A stretch of 64,000 bases of DNA from Rhizobium sp. AQ_MP (GTDB lineage Bacteria > Pseudomonadota > Alphaproteobacteria > Rhizobiales > Rhizobiaceae): positions 310,001 through 374,000 of the forward strand of contig NZ_JACJVI010000002.1 of NCBI RefSeq assembly GCF_014237835.1. The letters run 5' to 3'. Below the pieces are notes generated by a model, which saw only the letters and a program-made list of their open reading frames with translations, made no database searches and had not been told where the DNA came from. Shown in pieces: positions 53,147-61,814 of this stretch. Within the stretch, counting starts at the first letter, position 1; each line of letters opens with the position of its first letter. The position numbers and the translations under genes are program-made.

Positions 53147-53181
53147 TGTAAACCTTTACATCGGACATGTAAAGGTTTACA
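53147..53181. promoter_or_regulatory. Double LacI operator between regulator and sugar ABC operon
   Basis: Two sites, TGTAAA-CC-TTTACA (53147-53160) and TGTAAA-GG-TTTACA (53168-53181), are each palindromic and together form a larger perfect palindrome with 15-base arms and a CGGAC spacer. Centres are 21 bases apart, two helical turns, so two dimers could sit on the same face. Confidence 0.8.
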
Positions 53182-53221
53182 CAGGATGTCAGAGCGGTGG
53201 AGGAACCGCCGGGAGGATTGC

Positions 53222-54748
53222 ATGACATCGGTTGGGGGCGAAGCGCGGACACCCGTGCTCGTGGCGGAGCGTATCTCCAAGTCATTTGGCGACGTGCAGG
53301 TGCTGTTCAGCGTCGATTTTGACGTTTTGCCGGGCGAGGTTCATGCGCTTATGGGCGAGAATGGCGCGGGCAAGTCGACGCTCGTCAAGATCCTCTCAGG
53401 CTTCGAGCAGGCGACGGCCGGGCGTATCCTGCTCGACGGCGAGCCGGTGACGCTGCCGGCCAATGGCGCTGCCGAGGCACTTGGCATCGTGCTTATCCAC
53501 CAGGAATTCAATCTTGCCGACCACCTGACCGTCACGGAGAGCCTGTTTCTTGGTCGCGAGGTCACGCGCTTCGGCATGCTCGACCGCAAGGTGATGCGGG
53601 CGGAGACCCGTCGGGTGCTGGATCAGTTGGGCTCGAAGATCGATGAAAATGCGCTGATCAGCTCGCTTGCGGTCGCCGACAAGCAGATGGTCGAGATCGC
53701 CAAGGCGATCAGCCGCAAGGCGCGCATCGTCTTCATGGACGAGCCGACTGCGGTCCTGTCGCGCGATGAAACCGAGGTACTGTTCGATCAGGTGCGCAAG
53801 TTGCGCGCCCGGGGCACCAGTTTCGTCTTTGTCAGCCACAAGCTTGACGAGGTGATGGAGCTGACGGACCGGGTGACGGTGCTTCGCGATGGCCAGTGGG
53901 TGAAGACCGCGCCGACTTCCGCACTCGACGGGGAGGCGATCGCGCAGTTGATGGTCGGGCGCGAATTGTCGAGCCTCTACCCCACCAAGCATGAGCCTGA
54001 CGTCGACGAGGAGATCGTGCTGTCGGTCAAGGATCTGACGACCGGCTTCGTCAAGAATGCCAGTTTCGACCTGAAGCGCGGCGAGGTGCTCGGCTTCTCC
54101 GGCCTGATCGGGTCGGGACGGACCGAGTTGATGGAGGCGGTTGCCGGCCTTCGGTCGCGACTGTCCGGCGAGGTCAGACTGAAGGGCGCCGTGCTCGATC
54201 AGCAGGATTTCCGCGAGGCGAACCGGCGCGGGCTCGCCTACATGACCAAGGATCGCAAAGGCAAGGGCCTGTTGCTCGGCGAGGGCATGACGGCCAACCT
54301 GACGCTGCAGTCGATGGACAACCATGTGCGTCACGGCTACCTCGATCCCGGCAGCGAGGCCAAGGCCATGGCGCGTGCCAAGCGGCGTTTCGACATTCGT
54401 GTGCGCGACGAGAAGGTGCGGGTCGGGCGCATGTCCGGCGGCAACCAGCAGAAGCTCTTGCTCGCAAAGATCATGGAAGTCGAACCCGACGTGATCATCA
54501 TCGACGAGCCGACACGCGGCATCGATGTCGGCACCAAGCAGCAGATCTATCATTTCATCGCCGCGCTTGCCCGCGAGGGGCGCTCGATCATCGTGATCTC
54601 CTCGGAAATGCCCGAGGTGATCGGGCTCTGCACACGGGTTGCCGTGATGCGCGAGGGCCGGATGGTCGGTTTGCTCGAGGGCGACGACATCAACGAACAG
54701 ACGATCATGCGCTATGCCGCGGGCCTGAAACGGCAGATGGCGAGCTGA
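53222..54748 (+). CDS. Sugar ABC importer, double-domain ATPase (RbsA/XylG type)
   Basis: The 508-residue protein has two ABC domains. The first has [14 protein letters not shown] (about residue 45), an intact signature region around VADKQMVEIAKAIS and IVFMDEPTAVLS; the second has the degenerate P-loop GLIGSGRTELMEAV that is normal for this family, MSGGNQQKLLLAKIM and VIIIDEPTRGIDVGTKQQIY. It drives CUT2-type sugar uptake with the next two genes. ATG 53222 has GGGAGG six bases before; an in-frame ATG at 53186 lacks one. Confidence 0.93.
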   Translation: MTSVGGEARTPVLVAERISKSFGDVQVLFSVDFDVLPGEVHALMGENGAGKSTLVKILSGFEQATAGRILLDGEPVTLPANGAAEALGIVLIHQEFNLADHLTVTESLFLGREVTRFGMLDRKVMRAETRRVLDQLGSKIDENALISSLAVADKQMVEIAKAISRKARIVFMDEPTAVLSRDETEVLFDQVRKLRARGTSFVFVSHKLDEVMELTDRVTVLRDGQWVKTAPTSALDGEAIAQLMVGRELSSLYPTKHEPDVDEEIVLSVKDLTTGFVKNASFDLKRGEVLGFSGLIGSGRTELMEAVAGLRSRLSGEVRLKGAVLDQQDFREANRRGLAYMTKDRKGKGLLLGEGMTANLTLQSMDNHVRHGYLDPGSEAKAMARAKRRFDIRVRDEKVRVGRMSGGNQQKLLLAKIMEVEPDVIIIDEPTRGIDVGTKQQIYHFIAALAREGRSIIVISSEMPEVIGLCTRVAVMREGRMVGLLEGDDINEQTIMRYAAGLKRQMAS

Positions 54749-54843
54749 TCCATCGCGAAGCCTGGCGGCAAGACCGGGCTGAAAACCAAGACTTCAGGGT
54801 GCGCGGCCGTCACGACACGGCGCGCGGGAGGAGACGGGAAGAC

Positions 54844-55854
54844 ATGACTGCCGAGACTGAAACGACGACCCCCGGCCGTTCACGCCGCACCTGGCGCGAT
54901 GTGGATCTGCGCGCCGTGGCACCCTTTGCCGCGCTGCTGATCCTGTTGATCGTCGGGGCGCTGGTGAACCCGAACTTCATTGGCCTTACCAACCTTGCCA
55001 ATGTCGCGACCCGTTCTGCCTTCATCGCGATCATTGCGGTCGGGGCAACCTTCGTCATTTCGTCGGGTGACCTTGACCTCTCGGTCGGTTCGATGGTGGC
55101 GTTCGTCGCCAGCCTGATGATCCTGTTCATGAATTCCGGTGCGATCGCCGATCCCGGACTGATGATTGCGGCCGCCATGGCACTTGCGATCATCATCGGT
55201 TCGCTGTGCGGCCTCCTGAACGGGCTGATCACCACCGTGGGCAAGATCGAGCCCTTCATCGCAACGCTTGGCACCATGGGCATCTATCGCGGCCTCACTA
55301 CCTGGCTCAGCCAAGGCGGCGCGATCACGCTGCGCGATCCGGTGCAGCAGGAAATCTATCGCCCGGTCTATTTCGGTTCGATCCTTGGTGTGCCCGTGCC
55401 GATCGTCATCATCCTCGTGGTGACCGCCATTGCCGCCGTCGTTCTCTATCGCACCCGCTATGGCCGCCATGTCGTTGCCGTCGGCTCGAACCGCGATGTC
55501 GCCCGCTATTCCGGCATTGCCGTCGACCGGGTGCGCACCATCGCTTTCGTCATCCAGGGCCTCTGTGTCGCCATTGCCGTGCTTCTCTACGTGCCGCGTC
55601 TTGGCTCAACCTCGGCCACTACCGGCATTCTCTGGGAGCTGCAGGCGATCACGGCCGTTGTTGTCGGCGGCACGGCTCTCAAGGGTGGCGCCGGCCGCGT
55701 CTGGGGCACGATCTGCGGTGCCTTCATCCTCGAACTCGTCGGCAACATCATGCTGCTGTCGAACTTCATCTCCGAATATCTGATCGGCGCCATCCAGGGC
55801 ACGATCATCATCATCGCGATGCTCGTCCAGCGATCTCTGGCGCGCAAGGCGTAA
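54844..55854 (+). CDS. Sugar ABC importer, permease (RbsC/XylH type)
   Basis: The 336-residue protein has eight to ten helices and the CUT2 permease marks NFIGLTNLANVATRSAFIAI, ISSGDLDLSVGSMVAFVASL, and the EAA-equivalent GRHVVAVGSNRDVARYSGIA. It ends IIAMLVQRSLARKA in the cytoplasm. It pairs with itself to form the channel, with the ATPase encoded 95 bases upstream. ATG 54844 has GGGAAG upstream. Confidence 0.92.
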   Translation: MTAETETTTPGRSRRTWRDVDLRAVAPFAALLILLIVGALVNPNFIGLTNLANVATRSAFIAIIAVGATFVISSGDLDLSVGSMVAFVASLMILFMNSGAIADPGLMIAAAMALAIIIGSLCGLLNGLITTVGKIEPFIATLGTMGIYRGLTTWLSQGGAITLRDPVQQEIYRPVYFGSILGVPVPIVIILVVTAIAAVVLYRTRYGRHVVAVGSNRDVARYSGIAVDRVRTIAFVIQGLCVAIAVLLYVPRLGSTSATTGILWELQAITAVVVGGTALKGGAGRVWGTICGAFILELVGNIMLLSNFISEYLIGAIQGTIIIIAMLVQRSLARKA

Positions 55855-55862
55855 GCAAACGG

Positions 55863-55883
55863 CCGGGCAGGAGGGTCGCCCGG
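55863..55883 (+). other. Small hairpin between permease and binding-protein genes
   Basis: CCGGGC (55863-55868) pairs with GCCCGG (55878-55883) across a 9-base loop in the 70-base gap. It may set the step in expression between permease and binding protein. Confidence 0.45.
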
Positions 55884-55924
55884 TCTGTTCTTCAGTTGAC
55901 CCTAGTCACTTTGGGAGGAAACCA

Positions 55925-56878
55925 ATGCACAAGAAATTATTGGGTATGGCTGTCGCCATGACCGCGATGGTGTCGATTTTCGGCGCAGCGCAGGCCCAGG
56001 ACACCAAGACGATCGGTGTCTCGATCCCGGCCGCAACACATGGCTGGACATCGGGTGTGATCTATCATGCCGAACGTATCGCCAAGCAGCTCATGGAGCG
56101 CCATCCCGGCCTTAACGTCGTCGTCAAGACCTCTGCCGATCCCTCCAGCCAGGCGAATGCCGTGCAGGATCTGGCGACGCAGGGTATCGACGCGCTCGTC
56201 ATTCTGCCGACCGATCCGGATCCGCTTGTCAACGCCATCCGCCAGATCAAGGACAGCGGCAAGTTCGTCGCTCTTGTTGACCGCGCACCTTCGGTAAACG
56301 ACAACACGGTGCGCGACCTTTATGTCGCCGGCAACAACCCGGCTCTCGGCGAAGTCGCCGGCAAGTATATTGCAGAGAAGACACCGGACGCCGAAGTCGT
56401 TGTCATCCGCGGCATGCCGATCCCGATCGATCAGCAGCGCCAGGACGGTTTCGACAAGGGCATCGAAGGTTCGAACGTCAAGATTCTCGACCGCCAGTTC
56501 GGCAACTGGAATCGCGACGACGCCTTCAAGGTCATGCAGGACTACCTGACCAAGTATCCGAAGATCGATGTGGTCTGGTGCCAGGATGACGACATGGCCG
56601 TCGGCGTTCTCCAGGCCATCGAACAGGCCGGCCGTACCGACATCCAGTACATCATCGGCGGCGCCGGTTCGAAGGACATGATCAAGAAGGTACAGGACGG
56701 CGACAAGATGGTGCCGGTCAACGTTCTCTACCCGCCGTCGATGGTCGGCACGGCCATGGAGCTGACCGCAGCTGCCCTTTACGACGCGGTTCCTGTGCAT
56801 GGCACCTATACGCTCGACGCGACGCTGATCACCCCCGACAACGCGAAGAACTATTACTTCCCGGATTCGCCGTTCTGA
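55925..56878 (+). CDS. Sugar ABC importer, periplasmic binding protein (RbsB type)
   Basis: The 317-residue protein has a signal peptide (MHKKLLGMAVAMTAMVSIFG, cleaved after AQA near residue 26) and the peripla_BP_4 layout: TIGVSIPAATHGWTSGVIYH, DALVILPTDPDPLVNAIRQI, VDRAPSVNDNTVRDLYVAGN, MPIPIDQQRQDGFDKGI and WCQDDDMAVGVLQAI. It binds a sugar for the preceding ATPase and permease. GGGAGG lies seven bases before ATG. The ligand is unknown; the downstream glycoside genes suggest a mono- or small oligosaccharide. Confidence 0.93.
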   Translation: MHKKLLGMAVAMTAMVSIFGAAQAQDTKTIGVSIPAATHGWTSGVIYHAERIAKQLMERHPGLNVVVKTSADPSSQANAVQDLATQGIDALVILPTDPDPLVNAIRQIKDSGKFVALVDRAPSVNDNTVRDLYVAGNNPALGEVAGKYIAEKTPDAEVVVIRGMPIPIDQQRQDGFDKGIEGSNVKILDRQFGNWNRDDAFKVMQDYLTKYPKIDVVWCQDDDMAVGVLQAIEQAGRTDIQYIIGGAGSKDMIKKVQDGDKMVPVNVLYPPSMVGTAMELTAAALYDAVPVHGTYTLDATLITPDNAKNYYFPDSPF

Positions 56879-56903
56879 TCCTTGCTCGACAAAACACAGT
56901 GCT

Positions 56904-56925
56904 CTGCCCGGGTTTTCCCGGGCAG
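56904..56925 (+). terminator. Stem-loop after the sugar-binding protein gene
   Basis: CTGCCCGGG and CCCGGGCAG form a perfect 9-base-pair stem with a TTTT loop. Like the one at 5514-5549, it follows a binding-protein gene inside a locus and likely limits read-through or protects the mRNA. Confidence 0.75.
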
Positions 56926-56972
56926 ATGTTTGAACGGTTGCATCATTGCGGTTGTATCGAAAATCCATCTCC

Positions 56973-56992
56973 TGTAACCGTTTACGGAAACG
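56973..56992 (+). promoter_or_regulatory. Second LacI-like site before the isomerase gene
   Basis: TGTAACCGTTTACG (56973-56986) resembles the operator TGTAAACCTTTACA at 53147, and the overlapping CGTTTACGGAAACG is itself an imperfect palindrome with arms CGTTT/AAACG. It lies 29 bases before the isomerase ATG, suggesting a second promoter under the same regulator. Confidence 0.5.
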
Positions 56993-57020
56993 TTGCAGGA
57001 ATGCTCAGGGAGGAGAATTC

Positions 57021-58073
57021 ATGAAGACGATCAAGGGGCCGGCGATCTTTCTCGGCCAATTCGCGGGTGATGCCGCGCCGTTCAATACCTGGGATGGGAT
57101 TACCAAGTGGGCGGCCGAGAAGGGCTATGTCGGGGTGCAGGTTCCGACCTGGGCCGGCCAGCTGATGGACCTGAAGAAGGCCGCCGAATCCAAGGATTAT
57201 TGTGATGAGCTTGCCGGCGTTGCCCGGGCAAATGGCGTCGAAATCACCGAGCTTTCCACCCATTTGCAGGGGCAGCTGGTGGCCGTGCATCCGGCCTATG
57301 ACGAAGCCTTCGATGGCTTTGCGGCTCCGGAAGTGCGCGGCAACCCGAAGGCGCGCCAGGAATGGGCCGTGCAGCAGGTCAAATATGCGCTGAAGGCGTC
57401 GCGCAACCTCGGCATCAAGGCGCATGCGACCTTCTCGGGCGCGCTTGCCTGGCCCTATATTTATCCGTGGCCGCAGCGTCCGGCGGGTCTCGTCGAAACG
57501 GCCTTTGACGAACTGGCGCGCCGCTGGCTGCCGATCCTCGATTATGCCGAGGAGCAGGGTGTTGACGTTTGCTATGAAATTCATCCGGGCGAGGACCTGC
57601 ATGACGGCGTGACCTTCGAGATGTTCCTCAAGCGTGTGAAGAACCATTCCCGCGCCAACATGCTCTACGACCCCTCGCATTACGTACTGCAGTGCCTCGA
57701 CTATCTCGACAACATCGACATCTACAAGGACCGGATCAAGATGTTCCACGTCAAGGACGCGGAATTCAATCCGACCGGCCGGCAGGGTGTCTATGGCGGT
57801 TATCAGGGCTGGGTTCAGCGGGCCGGTCGCTTCCGGTCGCTCGGCGACGGCCAGGTCGATTTCGGCGCGATCTTCTCGAAGATGGCGGCAAACGATTTCG
57901 ATGGCTGGGCCGTTGTCGAATGGGAATGCGCGCTGAAACACCCGGAAGATGGCGCGCGTGAAGGCGCCGAGTTCGTCCGGGCGCATATCATCCGTGTGAC
58001 CGAAAAGGCCTTCGACGACTTCGCATCCGGCGGGACCGACGATGCGGCCAACCGCCGGATGCTGGGTCTCTGA
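57021..58073 (+). CDS. TIM-barrel sugar (phosphate) isomerase/epimerase
   Basis: The 350-residue protein fits the AP-endonuclease 2 superfamily of sugar isomerases: GYVGVQVPTW near residue 35, CYEIHPGEDLHDGVTFEMFL (about 190) with a Glu-His pair, MLYDPSHYVLQCLDYL, FHVKDAEFNPTGRQ and AVVEWECALKHPEDG (about 300), giving the usual Glu/Asp/His/Glu metal site. It lies between the sugar importer and a Gfo/Idh/MocA dehydrogenase, a pairing typical of 3-keto-sugar or inositol-like catabolism. The substrate is unknown. GGGAGG lies eight bases before ATG. Confidence 0.88.
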   Translation: MKTIKGPAIFLGQFAGDAAPFNTWDGITKWAAEKGYVGVQVPTWAGQLMDLKKAAESKDYCDELAGVARANGVEITELSTHLQGQLVAVHPAYDEAFDGFAAPEVRGNPKARQEWAVQQVKYALKASRNLGIKAHATFSGALAWPYIYPWPQRPAGLVETAFDELARRWLPILDYAEEQGVDVCYEIHPGEDLHDGVTFEMFLKRVKNHSRANMLYDPSHYVLQCLDYLDNIDIYKDRIKMFHVKDAEFNPTGRQGVYGGYQGWVQRAGRFRSLGDGQVDFGAIFSKMAANDFDGWAVVEWECALKHPEDGAREGAEFVRAHIIRVTEKAFDDFASGGTDDAANRRMLGL

Positions 58074-58076
58074 GGG

Positions 58077-58709
58077 CTAGACGTGGCTGAGGGCGGCGAT
58101 GTCGCCGCTCTCAAGATGGGGCAGGGCGCGCTCGATCTTGTCGAGCGGCCAGTCCCACCAGGCGAGCGTCAGGAGATCGGCTATTTGCTCGTCAGTGAAG
58201 CGCATACGGATCAGCCGGGCTGGATTGCCACCGACGATTGCGTAAGGAGGGACGTCGCGAGCCACCACGCTTCCTGCGCCAACGATGGCGCCATGACCGA
58301 TGGAAACACCCGGCATTACGGTGGCGCCATGGCCCATCCAGACATCATGGCCGAGGATAGTATCGCGGACCGGCAGGTCCTTATAACCAAAGGTCTCCGG
58401 CCGGAAGATGCGGAAAGGATACGTGGTTATACCGCCCATTGGATGATTAGCGGAAGACGTGATGAAATAGCAGCCGCGAGCGATCTGGGCGAATTTCCCG
58501 ATCACCAGCTTCTCGCGGCAGCCGTGGCCAAGATAGGGCGCAAGTATCTCAGCGGTCTGTTCCACAGAGCCGGAATGGGTGAAATAGCTGAATTCGCCGA
58601 TTTCCATGCGCGGATGATTGACTGCGCGCGCTAGGTGCACGGTGTCGCGGTAAATGGTGCCATCGGGCAATGTGATTGGGTGAAGTGCATAGGGATCAAG
58701 TAAAGGCAT
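58077..58709 (-). CDS. CatB-like hexapeptide O-acetyltransferase
   Basis: The 210-residue protein has a left-handed beta-helix built from hexapeptide repeats: GKFAQIARGCYFITSSANHP, TILGHDVWMGHGATVMPGVS and IGHGAIVGAGSVVARDVPPY, with the catalytic His in the NHPMGG loop, then the C-terminal AWWDWPLDKIERAL. This is the xenobiotic (chloramphenicol/streptogramin-type) acetyltransferase branch, which also includes many with unknown acceptors. It is the only minus-strand gene in the sugar locus, 3 bases from the isomerase stop. It may be an insertion between co-functional genes. Confidence 0.88.
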   Translation of the reverse strand: MPLLDPYALHPITLPDGTIYRDTVHLARAVNHPRMEIGEFSYFTHSGSVEQTAEILAPYLGHGCREKLVIGKFAQIARGCYFITSSANHPMGGITTYPFRIFRPETFGYKDLPVRDTILGHDVWMGHGATVMPGVSIGHGAIVGAGSVVARDVPPYAIVGGNPARLIRMRFTDEQIADLLTLAWWDWPLDKIERALPHLESGDIAALSHV

Positions 58710-58890
58710 GGTTGAGATCCTTGCAAAAGCTCTCATTTAGCGTCGCGGTGATCGCTGACGCGGGCTTGTTGGCTTTGCCTCATAAGAGGCGGATCTCAGA
58801 TGTTCACTGTCAGGGCATCCTTCTTTACGGATGTCAGTTTAACGGATCTGGAGAGCGAACTCCAGACACCGCATTTCAAGGAGGAAGCAT
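58710..58890 (+). promoter_or_regulatory. Promoter region and leader hairpins of the Gfo/Idh/MocA gene
   Basis: TCTGGAG (58847-58853) and CTCCAGA (58860-58866) form a perfect hairpin 25 bases before the ATG; upstream, GCATCC and GGATGT near 58815-58836 form another. Since the preceding gene is on the other strand, this gap must hold a promoter. A GAGGA ribosome site lies at 58881-58885. Confidence 0.4.
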
Positions 58891-60063
58891 ATGGCGATCG
58901 AAGCAAGCAAATCGGGCGAGCGCACACCGAAGATCCGTCTTGGCATGGTCGGCGGTGGCGCCGGGGCGTTTATAGGCGCGGTGCACCGGATGGCAGCGCG
59001 GCTTGATGACCAATATGAACTCGTTGCCGGCGCGCTGTCCTCGACGCCGGAAAAGTCTGTGGCCTCTGGTCGCGAACTCGGGCTCGACCCGGAGCGTTGC
59101 TACGGCTCCTACGAAGAGATGGCGGAAAAGGAAGCGGCGCGTCCGGATGGCATCGAGGCCGTGTCGATCGTCACGCCGAACCATGTGCATTTTCCGGCGG
59201 CCAAGGCGTTTCTGGAGCGCGGCATCCATGTCATCTGCGACAAGCCGCTGACCTCGAACGTCGACGATGCCAAGGCGCTGAAGGCGGTTGCCGACAAGGC
59301 GAAGGCGCTGTTCATCCTGACCCACAACTACACCGGCTATCCGATGGTGCGGCATGCGCGCGAGCTGGTGCGCTCCGGCGAGCTTGGCGATATCAGGCTG
59401 GTACAGATGGAATATCCGCAGGATTGGCTGGCCGAGCCGATCGAGCAGACCGGCCAGAAGCAGGCCGCCTGGCGCACCGATCCGAAGCAGTCGGGTGCCG
59501 GTGGTTCGACGGGCGATATCGGAACGCATGCCTATAATCTCGGCTCGTTCATCTCCGGCCTTGAACTGGATGAGCTGGCGGCTGACGTGCACACGTTCGT
59601 TGAGGGCCGTCGTCTCGACGACAACGCACACGTCATGCTGCGCTTCAAGGGCGGGGCCAAGGGTCTGCTCTGGTGCAGCCAGGTGGCGACCGGCAACGAG
59701 AACGGCCTGAAGGTTCGCATCTACGGCACCAAGGCCGGCATCGAATGGACGCAGGCCGATCCGAACTATCTGTGGTTCACCCGCCTCGGCGAGCCGAAAC
59801 AGCTGATCACACGTGGCGGGGCAGGGGCGAATGCCGCAGCCGCCCGTGTCACCCGCATCCCCTCCGGCCATCCGGAAGGCTATCTCGAAGCCTTTGCGAC
59901 GATCTACACGGAAGCCGCTGCCGCCATCAATGCGGCAAAAGTGGGGACTGCCGTCGATGCGGCCGTGATCTATCCGACCGTCGATGACGGCGTAAAGGGT
60001 GTCGCCTTCGTCGAGGCCTGCATCGCGTCGTCGAAGCAGAATGGCGGCTGGGTGAAGGTTTAA
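58891..60063 (+). CDS. Gfo/Idh/MocA family sugar dehydrogenase
   Basis: The 390-residue protein has an N-terminal Rossmann fold (IRLGMVGGGAGAFIGAVHRM, residues 14-33), the family IVTPNHVHFPAAKAFLERGI and DKPLTSNVDDAKAL (Lys at about 115), and a C-terminal alpha-beta domain with GGSTGDIGTHAYNLGSFISG (His of the catalytic Asp/His pair, about 215). It oxidises a sugar or polyol with NAD(P). Neighbouring isomerase and importer support a catabolic route. Its stop is followed by repeat elements, so it probably ends the transcript. Confidence 0.92.
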   Translation: MAIEASKSGERTPKIRLGMVGGGAGAFIGAVHRMAARLDDQYELVAGALSSTPEKSVASGRELGLDPERCYGSYEEMAEKEAARPDGIEAVSIVTPNHVHFPAAKAFLERGIHVICDKPLTSNVDDAKALKAVADKAKALFILTHNYTGYPMVRHARELVRSGELGDIRLVQMEYPQDWLAEPIEQTGQKQAAWRTDPKQSGAGGSTGDIGTHAYNLGSFISGLELDELAADVHTFVEGRRLDDNAHVMLRFKGGAKGLLWCSQVATGNENGLKVRIYGTKAGIEWTQADPNYLWFTRLGEPKQLITRGGAGANAAAARVTRIPSGHPEGYLEAFATIYTEAAAAINAAKVGTAVDAAVIYPTVDDGVKGVAFVEACIASSKQNGGWVKV

Positions 60064-60082
60064 GCCCACGCGAGCGTGAATT

Positions 60083-60194
60083 GCCCCTCACCCTGCCCTC
60101 TCCCCGCAAGCGGGGAGAGGGGGGAATGCTTGGTCAGCGGCGAGGCCTTCTCCCCGCATGCGGGGAGAAGGTGCCCGGAGGGCGGATGAGGGGC
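60083..60194. repeat. RIME-like mosaic repeat, copy D (orientation as copy C)
   Basis: It begins GCCCCTCACCCTGCCCTCTC and ends CGGATGAGGGG, with hairpins CTCTCCCCGC/GCGGGGAGAG and CTTCTCCCCGC/GCGGGGAGAAG. It occupies the gap between the dehydrogenase and the beta-glucosidase genes. Confidence 0.75.
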
Positions 60195-60284
60195 CTTGGT
60201 CCCAGGGGCGGCGCAGAGGATACTCGAGCGATCCCCCTACACCCCGGGGCTTTGCTCCGACCCTCGCCCTCGAGGGGAGGGTTG
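60195..60284. repeat. Short palindromic repeat unit (60236-60284) after RIME-like copy D
   Basis: ACCCCGGGGCTTTGCTCCGACC is followed by CCTCGCCCTCGAGGGGAGGG, similar to the unit at 49796-49848. Together with copy D it fills nearly all of the 344-base gap; I see no gene there. Confidence 0.6.
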
Positions 60285-60289
60285 ATTTC

Positions 60290-60309
60290 CTGCAACGTTG
60301 CAGTTTTTT
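60290..60309 (+). promoter_or_regulatory. Palindrome plus T-run before the beta-glucosidase gene
   Basis: CTGCAACGTTGCAG (60290-60303) is a perfect 14-base palindrome followed by TTTTTT. Its centre (AACGTT) is the type bound by LacI-family proteins; with the T-run it could instead end transcription. It lies 105 bases before the ATG. The half-site CGTTGCAG recurs at 56991-56998. Confidence 0.5.
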
Positions 60310-60407
60310 GCTCCTGCCGTCTTCACCGCGTCGCGGGATTGCTCTAAATCGCTTGTCACGCACCTCGGGCAGCCGTGCTGCCCGGACCCTGACGAAGGAT
60401 TTCTTTG

Positions 60408-61781
60408 ATGATCGATCCCAAGGCTCTCGCCTCGCGCTTTCCCGGTGATTTCCTCTTCGGTGTCGCCACCGCCTCCTTCCAGATCGAAGGGGCGTCGAAG
60501 GCGGATGGCCGCAAGCCGTCGATCTGGGATGCGTTTTCCAACATGCCGGGCCGGGTCTTCGGGCGTCACAATGGCGATCTCGCCTGCGATCATTACAATC
60601 GCTGGGAAAGCGACCTGGACCTGATCAAGGACATGGGTGTCACCGGCTATCGCTTCTCGATCGCCTGGCCGCGCATCATTCCGGAGGGGACCGGCCCGAT
60701 CAACGAGAAGGGTCTCGATTTCTACGACAAGCTCGTCGACGGCTTGAAGGCGCGCGGCATCAAGGCCTATGCCACGCTCTACCACTGGGACCTGCCGCTG
60801 GCACTGATGGGTGAAGGCGGCTGGACCGCGCGGTCTACGGCTCATGCCTTCCAGCGCTACACCAAGGTTGTCATGGAGCGGCTCGGCGACCGGCTCGATG
60901 CGGTCGCGACCTTCAACGAGCCCTGGTGCTCGGTCTGGCTCAGCCATCTCTACGGCGTGCATGCGCCGGGCGAGCGCAACATGGATGCGGCACTGCATGC
61001 GCTGCACTACACCAACTTGGCGCATGGACTTTCCGTGCAGGCGATCCGTGACGTCAGTCCGAGGGTGCCGGTGGGCCTGGTGCTGAACGCGCATGAGACG
61101 CTGCCGGGTTCCGACAGCGCTGCCGATCTCGCGGCTGCCGAGCGCGCGCATCAGTTCCACAATGGCGTCTTCTTCGATCCGGTCTTCAAGGGCGAATATC
61201 CGGCCGACTTCCTATCGGCGCTCGGAAATCGCATGCCGAAAATTGAGGAAGGCGATCTGGCCATCATCAGCCAGAAGCTCGACTGGTGGGGTCTCAACTA
61301 CTACACGCCGATGCGGGTTGCCGACGATCCGACGCCGGGTGCGGAATTCCCGGCGACTGTCGGCGCGCCGCCGGTTTCCAAGGTCAAGACCGATATCGGC
61401 TGGGAGGTCTATGCGCCGGCCATGAAGTCTCTCGTCGAGCGGCTCTATGCCCGTTACGAACTGCCACCCTGCTACATCACCGAGAACGGCGCCTGCTACA
61501 ACATGGAGGTCGAGGGTGGTGAAGTCGAGGACCAGCCGCGGCTCGACTACTACGCCGAACATCTGGACAAGGTCGCCGACCTGATCGCCGGGGGCTATCC
61601 CATGCAGGGCTATTTCGCCTGGTCGCTGATGGACAATTTCGAATGGGCCGAGGGCTACAAAATGCGCTTCGGTCTCGTGCATGTCGATTACGACACACAG
61701 GTTCGCACCATCAAGAAGAGCGGCAAGTGGTATCGCGATCTCGCCTTGGAGTTTCCGAAAGGCAACTTCAAGGCGGACTGA
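60408..61781 (+). CDS. GH1 family beta-glucosidase
   Basis: The 457-residue enzyme has the GH1 marks in order: FLFGVATASFQIEGA (about 16-30), the acid/base Glu in TFNEPWCSVWL (about 167), and the nucleophile Glu in CYITENGACYN (about 353), with WSLMDNFEWAEGY near the C-terminus. It hydrolyses beta-glucosides or related beta-glycosides. There is no signal peptide, so it acts in the cytoplasm on imported di- or oligosaccharides. ATG 60408 follows AAGGAT; the in-frame TTG at 60405 is less likely. The gene is probably under its own control at 60290. Confidence 0.95.
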   Translation: MIDPKALASRFPGDFLFGVATASFQIEGASKADGRKPSIWDAFSNMPGRVFGRHNGDLACDHYNRWESDLDLIKDMGVTGYRFSIAWPRIIPEGTGPINEKGLDFYDKLVDGLKARGIKAYATLYHWDLPLALMGEGGWTARSTAHAFQRYTKVVMERLGDRLDAVATFNEPWCSVWLSHLYGVHAPGERNMDAALHALHYTNLAHGLSVQAIRDVSPRVPVGLVLNAHETLPGSDSAADLAAAERAHQFHNGVFFDPVFKGEYPADFLSALGNRMPKIEEGDLAIISQKLDWWGLNYYTPMRVADDPTPGAEFPATVGAPPVSKVKTDIGWEVYAPAMKSLVERLYARYELPPCYITENGACYNMEVEGGEVEDQPRLDYYAEHLDKVADLIAGGYPMQGYFAWSLMDNFEWAEGYKMRFGLVHVDYDTQVRTIKKSGKWYRDLALEFPKGNFKAD

Positions 61782-61814
61782 CCCGGACAGGGGCTTCCGC
61801 CCACAAGCCCCTTG

